This document shows positions 30,838-39,430 of a DNA stretch of 64,000 bases, in pieces. Positions within the stretch are counted from its first letter, which is position 1. Each line of letters opens with the position of its first letter. Under the pieces are notes generated by a model. The model was not told the origin of the DNA and ran no database searches. It was given only the letters and a program-made list of their open reading frames with translations. Both the position numbers and the translations under genes were made by a program. The stretch is from a virus: IMG/VR virus record IMGVR_UViG_3300035193_000067, positions 1 through 64,000 of that record, one strand, 5' to 3'.

Positions 30838-31938
30838 CTACGATTTTTTCAATTCTATAACTTTTTCAATAATAGCGACTTTAGACAAGCTGCCTATACA
30901 GGAAAAATTACTATCAATGTATCTTTCAACATCATCTTCAGGAGACCCGTCTTTTTCCAAATCACACACTGATTCATATCTCTGAGCAGAGTATCCACGA
31001 AGGACATCCACTCTACGGGCATTTAACTGCCTGCTTAGCTTATTCCAATAATCATCATCTGCCAATCTGTCAACATCGCTTTTATCTCCATATAGACGAA
31101 CCTCAACCAGCTGATCCACCACCTGATCATCAGGTATGGTCAGATCTGTTATAGCAGTAGCGGCAGTTACGTCAAAAGAGACCTTGGTGAAGAAATTTCG
31201 AATAGGCTGAAAACGTTCTTCTATTTCCCATGTGCTTCCTGGTGTTTTTCTTGTGATAGTATACTCTGTCCAACCTCTTTCAACATTGGCATCCGCTTTA
31301 TTGCGCTGTATTGCAGACCCTAAATACCTGCCTTTAGTATTGTTTAAGTTAAGCACCTGACGGATATGAATATCACCTGCCAGAACAAGATCAAACTCAG
31401 GCAGATCTATTAAAGATGGATCAAGACCTCCATCAGAGGATCTAACATGATCTTCATCAAAGAAGCAACCTCTTAAGGAATCATGAAAAGTGAACAGATT
31501 GAAGCAATCCAGATCAATTTCATATGCAGACTTGTCCATCCTGAAATCTGCAGGAAGTGCATGAATCCTTATATTCTTAAAAGGATACGTCTTTGATTCA
31601 TCCATTACCACTACATTGTTGTAGCTCTTAAGAGACTCTGAAGTATGCCAGCGCATTGTGGCATCCACCCAGTCATGGTTACCGATCAGATGGTAATGAG
31701 GGATCTTTCCAGTATGCACGTTCTCTTCAATGACTCTATCAGCTCTCACCTTAACTTCATCATGAGGCTCTCTTTTTAGATACCGATCACCTGGAAAGAG
31801 TGTAAAATCAGCTCCCCATTCCCTGGCTCTGTTGAAGATGGCGGTTTCCAGTGCAACTGTGTCATTGATAGTAATACACTTAGCCCCGTTTTCATCATGG
31901 TGTATATCTGACCAGGCTATAAACTTATAGCATTCCAT
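30838..31938 (-). CDS. SbcD/gp47-like recombination nuclease subunit
   Basis: A 366-residue calcineurin-like phosphoesterase. Metal-binding motifs run in order: SDIHH (10-14), GD (50-51), GNHDW (86-90), FHDS around 151-154 and GDIH (188-191). Predicted Mn-dependent exo/endonuclease that partners the SbcC-like ATPase encoded just downstream. The C-terminal 120 residues would bind the coiled-coil base of the partner. Confidence 0.93.
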   Translation of the reverse strand: MECYKFIAWSDIHHDENGAKCITINDTVALETAIFNRAREWGADFTLFPGDRYLKREPHDEVKVRADRVIEENVHTGKIPHYHLIGNHDWVDATMRWHTSESLKSYNNVVVMDESKTYPFKNIRIHALPADFRMDKSAYEIDLDCFNLFTFHDSLRGCFFDEDHVRSSDGGLDPSLIDLPEFDLVLAGDIHIRQVLNLNNTKGRYLGSAIQRNKADANVERGWTEYTITRKTPGSTWEIEERFQPIRNFFTKVSFDVTAATAITDLTIPDDQVVDQLVEVRLYGDKSDVDRLADDDYWNKLSRQLNARRVDVLRGYSAQRYESVCDLEKDGSPEDDVERYIDSNFSCIGSLSKVAIIEKVIELKKS

Positions 31939-31952
31939 AAAACAGAACCTCC

Positions 31953-32234
31953 TTAAAACACTATATCCATGCTACATTTTTCAGCATCTTTTTCCAAAGA
32001 CTCCGCTAGCCTGTAACACCACTCTGAAAGCTTAAGCATAGCTTCTTTTGTTGTAGGCTTCTCACACTCAGTAATATGCAGCTCAGCTTTTACACAAGGC
32101 TTTTCGCAGTAATGACCATAAATCTTTAAAGACATGTCCTGACTAAGAGTATTGTCGTCATTAGTATGCAGCACTTCATAATCCAGGCGTAAGATCTCTC
32201 CAGAAGCCTTCTCTATGTTTTTCAGCTTAATCAT
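31953..32234 (-). CDS. Hypothetical protein, 93 residues
   Basis: Begins MIKLKNIEKASGEILRLDYE behind AAGGAGG. Two beta segments then a helical C-terminus (EAMLKLSEWCYRLAESLEKD). Sits between recA and the sbcD-like gene, so a recombination link is plausible by position alone. No family recognised. Confidence 0.55.
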   Translation of the reverse strand: MIKLKNIEKASGEILRLDYEVLHTNDDNTLSQDMSLKIYGHYCEKPCVKAELHITECEKPTTKEAMLKLSEWCYRLAESLEKDAEKCSMDIVF

Positions 32235-32248
32235 TGCGTAGCCCCTCC

Positions 32249-33256
32249 TTAAAAGCCGTAGTGCTCTTTTACGCCCTTTTCAAGCACTGCAAACACTTCA
32301 GGAGCCTCTTTTAGCGCTTCAACAAAATTACCCAAACCCTGTGCTTTCAACTCCCCATAGGAATACCAACCACCACCACTTTTACTTACTAAATCAAGCC
32401 CTTCAGCAAGATCAACAATCTCCTCTTCATAAGGAATACCTTCCCCGTACCTGACAATAGTCGAAGCTTCCCTGAATGGAGGTGCCAATTTGTTTTTGAT
32501 AAACTTAACACGTACGTCATTATGGGTAGCAATACCGTCCTTGTCCTTATGTGTTTTGGTTCTTCGAATATCCAACCGCATAGAAGCAAAAAACTTAAGA
32601 GCATTTCCCCCAGAGGTTGTTTCATTACTTCCGTACGTAACCCCTAGCTTACTTCTAATCTGATTAACCCATAAAAGAATCACACCAGAACTGCCAACAA
32701 TGGAATTGAGCTTTCTGCATGCCTGGGACATCAACCGTGCCTGCGCACCCATTTGAGCATCACCCATCTCCCCATTAATTTCAGAGACAGGAGTAATAGC
32801 TGCAACAGAATCAATCACAATAATATCACCTTCACCAAAAACCTTGCACATATCCTCAACAGAGTTCAAGCCCTGCTCACCTGAATCAGGCTGAAGGAGT
32901 AACGCTTTGCTTAAATCAAACCCGAGATTGGAACAGTAGGAAGGATCCAAAGCATGCTCGAAATCGCAGTAAAAAACCATCCCACCTTTCTTTTGCACTT
33001 CTGCACAGGTCTGGATACAGATTGTGCTTTTCCCTGAACTCTCCGGTCCAAAGATCTCCACCATCCTCCCATGAGGTGCTCCACCGATTCCTGATGCAAT
33101 ATCCAGTTTCAGAGATCCGAAAGAGGTGTGCGGGACTTCATTTTTAATATCCGTCTCATCCATTACCATAATCTCTGTTTTATTCAACTTATTGAACTGC
33201 TGCAAAATATCCTGTACAGATCGTGTTGCAACTTTTTCACTCTTTTTCTTAGCCAT
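32249..33256 (-). CDS. recA: RecA-family recombinase
   Basis: Strand exchange ATPase, bacterial RecA type rather than T4 UvsX type. Walker A GPESSGKS (70-77), the following FYCDFEHALDPSY, Walker B DIIVIDSVAAITP (about 143-155), GDAQMGAQARLMSQA (L1 region), and INQIR-like VNQIRSKLGV plus TSGGNALKFFASMRLDIRR (L2 and after) are all present. At 335 residues it lacks part of the C-terminal domain of bacterial RecA. It has a strong AGGAGG, and a terminator-like hairpin separates it from the SSB gene upstream. Confidence 0.95.
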   Translation of the reverse strand: MAKKKSEKVATRSVQDILQQFNKLNKTEIMVMDETDIKNEVPHTSFGSLKLDIASGIGGAPHGRMVEIFGPESSGKSTICIQTCAEVQKKGGMVFYCDFEHALDPSYCSNLGFDLSKALLLQPDSGEQGLNSVEDMCKVFGEGDIIVIDSVAAITPVSEINGEMGDAQMGAQARLMSQACRKLNSIVGSSGVILLWVNQIRSKLGVTYGSNETTSGGNALKFFASMRLDIRRTKTHKDKDGIATHNDVRVKFIKNKLAPPFREASTIVRYGEGIPYEEEIVDLAEGLDLVSKSGGGWYSYGELKAQGLGNFVEALKEAPEVFAVLEKGVKEHYGF

Positions 33257-33271
33257 AAAGACCTCCTGAAA

Positions 33272-33322
33272 GGAAAAACACAGGTCTTGAGGTACCTATT
33301 GAGTTAGTACCAAAAGACCTGC
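33272..33322 (-). terminator. Rho-independent terminator or attenuator between SSB and recA
   Basis: On the minus strand CAGGTCTT pairs with AAGACCTG (8 bp) and, after a two-base internal loop, GGTAC pairs with GTACC around an 11-base loop; the stem is followed by TGTTTTT. It begins about 17 bases after the SSB stop codon and ends about 15 bases before the recA start. It should cut read-through and lower RecA output relative to SSB. Confidence 0.8.
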
Positions 33323-33339
33323 ATTATTTTATTGAAAAA

Positions 33340-34674
33340 TTACCATTTTTCAGGCTGGTCGCCTGCTTCACCCCTGTCAGGAAGATCAAACACATCAGGC
33401 TCAGCGTCTGCAGACATTCCAGGAACACTGGGAACCATAGGAGGAGCTGTCTGAGCTACAGGAGGAGCTGTCTGAGCTACAGGAGGAGCTGTCTGAGCTA
33501 CAGGAGGAGCTGTTTGAGCTACAGGAGGAGCTGTCTGAGCTACAGGAGGAGCTGTTTGAGCTACAGGAGGTGCTGTCTGAGCTACAGGAGGTGCTGTCAT
33601 ACCTGGAACCATAGGAGGTGCTGCAGGAGCTGCCACAGCTGCCTGTTTAGGGATATACGCGTTCATACTCTGGGCAGGAACGTTGGCAGACGAAGAAGAC
33701 CCCCCAATGTACTGCTGCATTTCTTCAGCAGTGAGGATGCTAATAATCTCTGAAGGATCAGCCATGTTGGAAAGGCTTGTCATATAGGTCTTCCAAGCCT
33801 CTTCAGGTTGCACATAATCCCCGAGAGTTACTGTATAATCAGTATCTCTGAAATTATTATTGCTGCATTTGGTTGTATCCTTATCTACTTCAATCAAACG
33901 CAACCCTTCTGGATCATCAAAAACAAAAAACGGAAGATGGCCTTTATCAGCTGCTTTCTCATAAAACTTGTTAAGCATTTTAACAATGCTTGTAGGAGTA
34001 ATCCAGTACTGATAGCCTGCATCTTCCCCCTCAGGGATCTGAACAGTTCCTTTGATTCGTCCGTAGTCAACTACCTGAGTAATATACTTGTCAGATACTT
34101 CATACGTCCTGGTAGCAGCGATAAAAGTCTCACTGAGAATCGGATCAGAATCAACAATGGATTTGTAAGCCTTTCCTTTAGGCTTCTCTATCAGTCCACG
34201 ATCCTCCAGTACCTGTGTCCAGCGCTCATTGTGATCATCCCAGGCCTGTTTACGTGCTTTACAGAACGGGCAGGACCCGTCCTTGAACATCTTGGATTTT
34301 CCCCAGACCTGAGTAAGGTACTTGTTGAACTCATTGGGACAAATGAAAGTATGGAAACCTGTAGACCCGTCCTCACGCTCGTACTTGTCAATGGAGTGTA
34401 CAGGAATCTTGAAGTGATAGGTGTAGACAGGATCCTCTCCCTGACGAGGTGCCAGTGGGTTTCCTGCAACAAGGCCCAGTGCTTCCGCCTCTTCAGGTGT
34501 CTTGTTAAAGATCTTCCACATATCCGGTTGATACAGAGGAATATACAGTTCATTGGTGAATGATTTACCCGTCTGATGGGGCAGGGGTTTATACATTCTG
34601 GTCAGTTTTGTTGCGGAGGAAGTACCTTCAACTTCAGTACGTGCTGCCGCAGGTGCGTTGTAAGTTATTTTCAT
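33340..34674 (-). CDS. Single-stranded DNA-binding protein, gp32-like with repeat tail, 444 residues
   Basis: The core (about 1-320) contains the zinc segment CPFCKARKQAWDDHNERW used by gp32-type proteins, preceded by YHFKIPVHSIDKYERE and FICPNEFNKYL. After residue 330 the protein becomes a flexible linker with seven copies of APPVAQT, then an acidic end (DAEPDVFDLPDRGEAGDQPE) as expected for an SSB tail that recruits partners. It precedes recA, consistent with a replication and recombination role. The linker repeat is much longer than in T4 gp32. Confidence 0.78.
   Translation of the reverse strand: MKITYNAPAAARTEVEGTSSATKLTRMYKPLPHQTGKSFTNELYIPLYQPDMWKIFNKTPEEAEALGLVAGNPLAPRQGEDPVYTYHFKIPVHSIDKYEREDGSTGFHTFICPNEFNKYLTQVWGKSKMFKDGSCPFCKARKQAWDDHNERWTQVLEDRGLIEKPKGKAYKSIVDSDPILSETFIAATRTYEVSDKYITQVVDYGRIKGTVQIPEGEDAGYQYWITPTSIVKMLNKFYEKAADKGHLPFFVFDDPEGLRLIEVDKDTTKCSNNNFRDTDYTVTLGDYVQPEEAWKTYMTSLSNMADPSEIISILTAEEMQQYIGGSSSSANVPAQSMNAYIPKQAAVAAPAAPPMVPGMTAPPVAQTAPPVAQTAPPVAQTAPPVAQTAPPVAQTAPPVAQTAPPVAQTAPPMVPSVPGMSADAEPDVFDLPDRGEAGDQPEKW
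33440..33597 (-). repeat. 21-bp tandem repeat (APPVAQT x7) in the SSB linker
   Basis: Seven 21-base units, each coding APPVAQT, follow each other with only a few base differences (GTCTGA versus GTTTGA, GGAGGA versus GGAGGT). The near-identity shows recent expansion, and copy number is likely to vary between isolates. Confidence 0.9.
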
Positions 34675-34686
34675 AAAATACTCCTT

Positions 34687-34962
34687 TTAGATAACCTTGT
34701 CATAGGTTTGTTCAAAAATGTCAGGCTTGCAGGGATAGAATTCACCCTGTACACCTTTAATTATATAATCACCAATAGATGCAACCATTACCCCTTCCAG
34801 AGTGGTAATCTTAAACTGACCATCCGCAGGATCAATTCCGTAACCACATTCATGAAAAGCTCCCAAGCCTTTCACTCCCATAAAATCAAGGACATCCTCA
34901 ACATTATGAGTGTTTAATTTTATTGCATCAACTTCTACAGGCTTCTTTCTGTACTTAGCCAT
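34687..34962 (-). CDS. Conserved phage protein with GDYIIKGVQGEFYPC motif, 91 residues
   Basis: MAKYRKKPVEVDAIKLNTHN at the start and IGDYIIKGVQGEFYPCKPDI near the end identify a small beta-rich protein that is very common in tailed phages of many hosts; its role is unknown. 91 residues is the usual size. It overlaps the start of the upstream gene by eight bases. Confidence 0.8.
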   Translation of the reverse strand: MAKYRKKPVEVDAIKLNTHNVEDVLDFMGVKGLGAFHECGYGIDPADGQFKITTLEGVMVASIGDYIIKGVQGEFYPCKPDIFEQTYDKVI

Positions 34963-35599
34963 TGTTTACCTCATTTTCTACAGGAATGAAATCATTTTCT
35001 TCATTCAGTTTGTATAGTACATTAGGGAGAAGTCCGTTCTCTCCGATATACCCTGTCTTTAACCGGTAACGACCTTCCTCATAATCTGCATATACAATAG
35101 AAACCATCCCCCTCCACCCAGCAGAAACAGATCCACCTAACCCCGCTGTAGCAAACCCATAGAACCCCGCTTTAGCAACCCCTCCAAACCCAGCTGTTGC
35201 AAACCCCCCATAACCTACAACAGCTGTTTGGTTATCTGCAACAGCAATTATTGCACCTGCAACATTGGCAGGGTCAGCCCCTTTCTCGATAATAAAATCT
35301 GTGGCAGCTTTGCGGTCCCCGCAGAACTCTACATAACCTGATTTAAATTTTACCATACCATTCAGACCTACAACACCGCCATCCACACGAACAACCACCC
35401 ACTTAGCGTTAGGAGACCAGTCTAATGCTACACCTGCACCAGAGCCCCACAACAATCCGTGGAGACCTTTACCGAAGATGGGTTCAGGATCCCAGTCAGG
35501 AGCTTCCACGTAACCGTAGGAAGGCCATTGGAAACCGTTATAAGATGTCAAGTCCTCATTGCAGGTCCTTAAAACATACACTGGTTTGTTTTCTTTCAT
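34955..35599 (-). CDS. DUF7666-like repeat protein, 214 residues
   Basis: Complete paralogue of the partial gene at 1-419: GKGLHGLLWGSG, AKWVVVRVDGG, GYVEFCGDRKAATDFIIEKG, then a Gly/Ala/Phe repeat (GFATAGFGGVAKAGFYGFAT) at about 125-165. The repeat has a period of seven to eight residues, compatible with a beta-solenoid or stacked turns. Family recall (DUF7666) is tentative. Function unknown. Confidence 0.72.
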   Translation of the reverse strand: MKENKPVYVLRTCNEDLTSYNGFQWPSYGYVEAPDWDPEPIFGKGLHGLLWGSGAGVALDWSPNAKWVVVRVDGGVVGLNGMVKFKSGYVEFCGDRKAATDFIIEKGADPANVAGAIIAVADNQTAVVGYGGFATAGFGGVAKAGFYGFATAGLGGSVSAGWRGMVSIVYADYEEGRYRLKTGYIGENGLLPNVLYKLNEENDFIPVENEVNNG

Positions 35600-35603
35600 T
35601 ACA

Positions 35604-36269
35604 TTACCTCATCTTCGGTGCAAAAGACTGCATCGATTGTGCACGATCAACATCTGACATAGGTCCTACATTTCCGTGCTTTTCCATTACCAATTCTTTC
35701 AAATCCTTCATGTGGAAAGATCTGGCTTCCAGACGCTTTGCTATATTCTGAAGAGTTTCCACCTGCTTCTTCATCTCTGACAAGGATCTCACCAAAGCTT
35801 CATAATACCAGACAGAAGTACCGGACACATACTTATACATGTCTTCAGAGAAATCCTCAAAAGTATCATGATGCACTCCACCACGCTTGGAGTAAGCATC
35901 GTATGCAAGCATGGCATACTTCTGTCTCAAAGACTCTGCAGTATTCTCTGAATAAATCATGATTACGTTGTCTTTAATAGATTCCATCGTAGGAGTCTTC
36001 TCACCATACGCTAGAGACAGCAATTTAGCAAATTTCTTATTATGTGCCCACCAGCTCTTCTCAAATTCGTTTTTAAAAAGGTCATAGCGGTTGTTATAAT
36101 TGATTGCCAGTTGCTCCCAACGTGCCTGGACAGCTGCATGAGTCTTGTACAGAGACTCTATCTGAGTTTCATCAAACTCAAGCAGATCGATGATATCCGT
36201 CTCAGGGACTTCCTCTTCAGACACTAAAGAGAATATCCCATTAGTGATTGCTACACGGAAGTTGCTCAT
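35604..36269 (-). CDS. Possible UvsY-like recombination mediator, 221 residues
   Basis: A helical protein. Its last 75 residues (SVWYYEALVRSLSEMKKQVE, then ARSFHMKDLKELVM) resemble the C-terminal part of T4 UvsY, where a helix ends in a conserved SRGFxIKxI-type segment. The position two genes before the SSB and three before recA fits a mediator that loads RecA on SSB-coated DNA. The similarity is weak and by eye; it could be unrelated. Confidence 0.4.
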   Translation of the reverse strand: MSNFRVAITNGIFSLVSEEEVPETDIIDLLEFDETQIESLYKTHAAVQARWEQLAINYNNRYDLFKNEFEKSWWAHNKKFAKLLSLAYGEKTPTMESIKDNVIMIYSENTAESLRQKYAMLAYDAYSKRGGVHHDTFEDFSEDMYKYVSGTSVWYYEALVRSLSEMKKQVETLQNIAKRLEARSFHMKDLKELVMEKHGNVGPMSDVDRAQSMQSFAPKMR

Positions 36270-36784
36270 CAGTCAGATTCCTCCATTATCATATCGGAAA
36301 TAGCTCCAGCAGTCCAATAAGGCCCAAAACGATTAACCAGTACTGAAAAATCCTCCAGATCATGAGGTACAAGCTTATCACCGCTTGGATCGATATGCAT
36401 CAGCTCGTGTACCAGTGTCAGATCCTCCACCTGATCAGGGTTGTCCTGTACCATGTTCAACTTGTCATCATTCAATGCAATGAGAAAACGCAAATCAAAC
36501 AAATCCTCATCCACATTAGATACCGCTGAAAGATTCAACATGTTGTTTTGAGCCAGGAAACCTATGACGTACTTTGAGATAAGTGTCATAGGAGCTTTAC
36601 CAAAGTAGAAGCATTTACCCATCCATTTTGCTTTAGTGTTGCTAATTCTGACAAAGATCACCTGATCCAGATCCACATGACTGATCAGATCAATGTAGTC
36701 AGTATCCTGCTGCAGCTGCCTTGCACGGTTTTTCAGACCCATGTCAACTTCCCAAACTGCCCCTGATTTATCGATATCTTTCAT
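36269..36784 (-). CDS. Putative phage metallopeptidase
   Basis: Contains VHELMHIDPSGDKLVPHDLE, an HExxH zinc motif followed by a His-Asp pair, and FGPYW, the pattern of a family known as putative phage metallopeptidase. The start is ATG 36784, six to seven bases after AGGAGG. 171 residues is the family length. Substrate unknown; bacterial relatives are rare, and the phage proteins usually lie among replication genes, as here. Confidence 0.75.
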   Translation of the reverse strand: MKDIDKSGAVWEVDMGLKNRARQLQQDTDYIDLISHVDLDQVIFVRISNTKAKWMGKCFYFGKAPMTLISKYVIGFLAQNNMLNLSAVSNVDEDLFDLRFLIALNDDKLNMVQDNPDQVEDLTLVHELMHIDPSGDKLVPHDLEDFSVLVNRFGPYWTAGAISDMIMEESD

Positions 36785-36795
36785 AACCAAACCTC

Positions 36796-37182
36796 CTAGA
36801 AAGGAATACTATCCTCTTCTGTAAATGACTCTTTTGAGCCAATATATTTCTCAAATATTATTTTCAACGTTTTCTTCTGAGGACCTGAAAAATCTGTCTT
36901 TCTTCGCAGATCTTCCTGACACCTTAGCAGAAACGCCCTGTCCTGCACAGTAACTGATGTAGTCCTGTCCATTAAAGCTTTCAGCTCTACAAGCATCCTC
37001 TCAGAGTCAACCTGCGAAACAAAAGTAAGCATGTCTTTTTGAAAGTCAACAAGCCGATCCACAACTTCGTAACTCAGAAAAAGTGAAACATCTCCAGTAT
37101 CCAGCATGACTCCGTTTATCTCATCAAAATTGGTACTGCGCATATTCTTAATATCAGATCCTTTTACTATCAGAGACAACAT
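36796..37182 (-). CDS. Hypothetical protein, 128 residues
   Basis: Beta-rich start (MLSLIVKGSDIKNMRSTNFD) and helical C-terminal half with basic patches (FLLRCQEDLRRKTDFSGPQK). It immediately follows the clamp-loader gene. No family recognised; a replication accessory role is only inferred from location. Confidence 0.55.
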   Translation of the reverse strand: MLSLIVKGSDIKNMRSTNFDEINGVMLDTGDVSLFLSYEVVDRLVDFQKDMLTFVSQVDSERMLVELKALMDRTTSVTVQDRAFLLRCQEDLRRKTDFSGPQKKTLKIIFEKYIGSKESFTEEDSIPF

Positions 37183-38274
37183 CTAATTGTTACCAAATGC
37201 AGCAGCAAAAAACATGGTGAAAATACTTTTTGGGTAACCAGATTCTTCCATCATAGAAGAGAACTCCTTCCATACATTTGTTAAATACTTGATATGATCA
37301 GCGTTTAATTTCATCTTCTTCCTAAAAGATTCCACAGGAATTCCTGACAAAAAAGGAGGAGCCTTCCCATCAAAACCGTTCAAATAAAGCAACATGTCTC
37401 TCAGCAAGTTAGGAATTCCGTCAAGATACAACTTCTGCAGATCAACCCCATTTGAATACCAGTTCTCCAGAGTTTGCAATGCGTACTTAACGTTCCAAAA
37501 ATTAAGAACCCCTGCCAGATCCCTGTAAACACTTCCTGAGAGAATACCAAACATACTCTCCAACAAACCAGAATCCAAAGTATCCCCGTTCGATGCCAGA
37601 ATAACCTGATCAAGATATTGCTGGACGTCCCTTAAAGATCCGTCACTCAGTAAAGATATGTCAGAGATAAAAGAATCTGTAAAGGGGATATTTTCACTCT
37701 GAAGAATTCTTTTTACTGATTCTGCCACACCTTCCACCGTAAGAGGAGTTAAAGGCATGGACAGACACCTGGAACGCACTGTTCTGACAAGCTTTTCAGG
37801 ATCTGTGGTTACCAGAATGAAAGTAACACCCTGAGGCGGCTCTTCAAGCAGTTTCAGGAAAGCTGCCTGAGCCTGAGGAGTGAACATGTGCACTTCATCG
37901 AAAATAAACACTTTCCTGTTGTAGGTCTTGACACGTAACACGTAATCCTCGAAGGATCGGACAAAATCAACCCCGTTGTTTGAGGCTGCATCAAACTCAA
38001 AAATATCCGGATGAGTGTCGTTTTCAGCATCTATACAAGACGGGCAGGTTCTGCAAGGATCTTCCCCAGGAGGAGAACTCTGGCAGTTTAATGACTTTGC
38101 GTAAATTCTTGCCAGAGTCGTCTTACCTGTACCACGTACCCCTGAGATAAGCATACCTGAAGGAACTCTGCCCATTTTAATGGAGTTCTTCATAATGGTA
38201 ACTGAGACATCCTGCCCGATTACCTCTGAATATACCTGTGGCCTATACTTCCTGGCAAGAACCTGATAAGACAC
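37183..38274 (-). CDS. dnaX: Clamp-loader subunit, DnaX (gamma/tau)-like
   Basis: AAA+ ATPase that loads the sliding clamp. SYQVLARKYRPQVYSEVIGQ is the standard DnaX start; Walker A GVRGTGKT (45-52), a zinc finger from Cys64, Cys74, Cys77 and Cys80, Walker B DEVHMF (126-131) and the arginine-finger SRC (168-170) are all present. It is short (363 residues), close to the gamma form, without tau's C-terminal extension. No delta or delta-prime gene is visible, so it may act as a homo-oligomer or with host subunits. Confidence 0.95.
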   Translation of the reverse strand: MSYQVLARKYRPQVYSEVIGQDVSVTIMKNSIKMGRVPSGMLISGVRGTGKTTLARIYAKSLNCQSSPPGEDPCRTCPSCIDAENDTHPDIFEFDAASNNGVDFVRSFEDYVLRVKTYNRKVFIFDEVHMFTPQAQAAFLKLLEEPPQGVTFILVTTDPEKLVRTVRSRCLSMPLTPLTVEGVAESVKRILQSENIPFTDSFISDISLLSDGSLRDVQQYLDQVILASNGDTLDSGLLESMFGILSGSVYRDLAGVLNFWNVKYALQTLENWYSNGVDLQKLYLDGIPNLLRDMLLYLNGFDGKAPPFLSGIPVESFRKKMKLNADHIKYLTNVWKEFSSMMEESGYPKSIFTMFFAAAFGNN

Positions 38275-38276
38275 TT

Positions 38277-38546
38277 CTAATACCTCACGTGCTCTCTATT
38301 GATTCTTGTTTGAGCCTCTGTCAGTTCCTTACAGCAACCTCCACAGGAGCACTCGTCAGACTCTTCTTCAAGGTCACAGAACTCAGTCAGCTCATAAATG
38401 CCCTGTTCCCCATCAAGATCAACAAGAACCTTCAGGTAAAAATTATTAGGTTGTGCACCCAGCTCCAGAACTTCATAAGAAGCTCCTGCAGCATCAAGAG
38501 CTGTATATAAGAGTCTCTGTAACTTATCAAACTGTTTTCCACTCAT
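38277..38546 (-). CDS. Cys-rich hypothetical protein, 89 residues
   Basis: Helical N-terminus (FDKLQRLLYTALDAAGASYE), beta middle, and a Cys cluster DECSCGGCCKE near residue 65 that may bind a metal. It overlaps the endolysin stop by one base. No family recognised. Confidence 0.5.
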   Translation of the reverse strand: MSGKQFDKLQRLLYTALDAAGASYEVLELGAQPNNFYLKVLVDLDGEQGIYELTEFCDLEEESDECSCGGCCKELTEAQTRINREHVRY

Positions 38547-39409
38547 TAGAATTTCTCCACAAATTTGTAAAACTGATTAGCAACATCAGTTTGGAATTTT
38601 TCCAGATCCTGAATACCTGCAAGATCCCACTTTGATTTTTTGGAATTTGCATGAAGAAGCTGACCCTCATGATGCTTGTAGTCTGGTGAGAAGTCCTTCA
38701 AGACTGATCCATTTCCTGAAGGATTTCTCATGAAATACGGAGGTACCGGATCTTTGAAGTTCAGAATATCTTCATAAGCCAGAGCTGCCCAGATACCTGC
38801 TGTCAACTTAATCAGGCATTCAAGCTGCTTCTCAGTCAGTAGAAATACTTTATGAGTGCTTCCCTGAATATACACCTTACCAACTTCATGAGGATCCAAA
38901 CCAAGCCTTTTACAGCGCTCTTCCGAGTATGCTTCAGGTTTTGTAGCAGCACTTGGGTACAGAGCATTCTCAATTCCTATTGAAGTCCTGTTAAGATCTC
39001 CGGCATGCCAGGCACATTCTACTGCATCAAGAGGCTGATAAATAACCCCTTTATCATCTGTCAAAAACTGAACAGATAACTTTCTTTCGAAATGCAGTGT
39101 ATTAAAGGCCTGACGAGCAGTGAAGCCTCCAGTATGGTGCTGGACTATCTGTTTGATGGCTGCAAGACCACCTTTTCGCTTACTGTAGCGCTTTCCCTTA
39201 ATTGAATGCTTAATGCGTTTTCCTGTTTTTCGACAGTCTTCATACCAGACACGTTTAGACGTATCATAACTGTTCAAACCCATTGCATCATCCCATTTAA
39301 GAACTTTTGTACCAATGTCGTAATAAACGCCATTCACACAAATAGCATTGTCACGATTAAAAGGCTCTCCTGTAAAGGATACAAACTTCTCATTTAATTC
39401 TTTTTTCAT
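38546..39409 (-). CDS. N-acetylmuramoyl-L-alanine amidase (endolysin)
   Basis: Amidase_2/PGRP fold that cuts the bond between muramic acid and the stem peptide. QIVQHHTGG (88-95) gives the first zinc His, AWHAGD (133-138) and SIGIEN (143-148) complete the usual core, and HHEGQLLHANSKKSKWDLAG near residue 250 carries the later His and Lys. 287 residues, with about 80 extra residues at the N-terminus and no export signal, so a holin would be needed. It sits in the replication region rather than beside the transglycosylase at 5353. Confidence 0.88.
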   Translation of the reverse strand: MKKELNEKFVSFTGEPFNRDNAICVNGVYYDIGTKVLKWDDAMGLNSYDTSKRVWYEDCRKTGKRIKHSIKGKRYSKRKGGLAAIKQIVQHHTGGFTARQAFNTLHFERKLSVQFLTDDKGVIYQPLDAVECAWHAGDLNRTSIGIENALYPSAATKPEAYSEERCKRLGLDPHEVGKVYIQGSTHKVFLLTEKQLECLIKLTAGIWAALAYEDILNFKDPVPPYFMRNPSGNGSVLKDFSPDYKHHEGQLLHANSKKSKWDLAGIQDLEKFQTDVANQFYKFVEKF

Positions 39410-39430
39410 GTAAAATTCCTTCTCAAAATG

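Noticed and set aside
33808-34563. A 251-codon open frame on the plus strand
   Set aside because: It lies antisense to the SSB gene, has no SD and reads as an implausible protein; the minus-strand frame has clear domain motifs.
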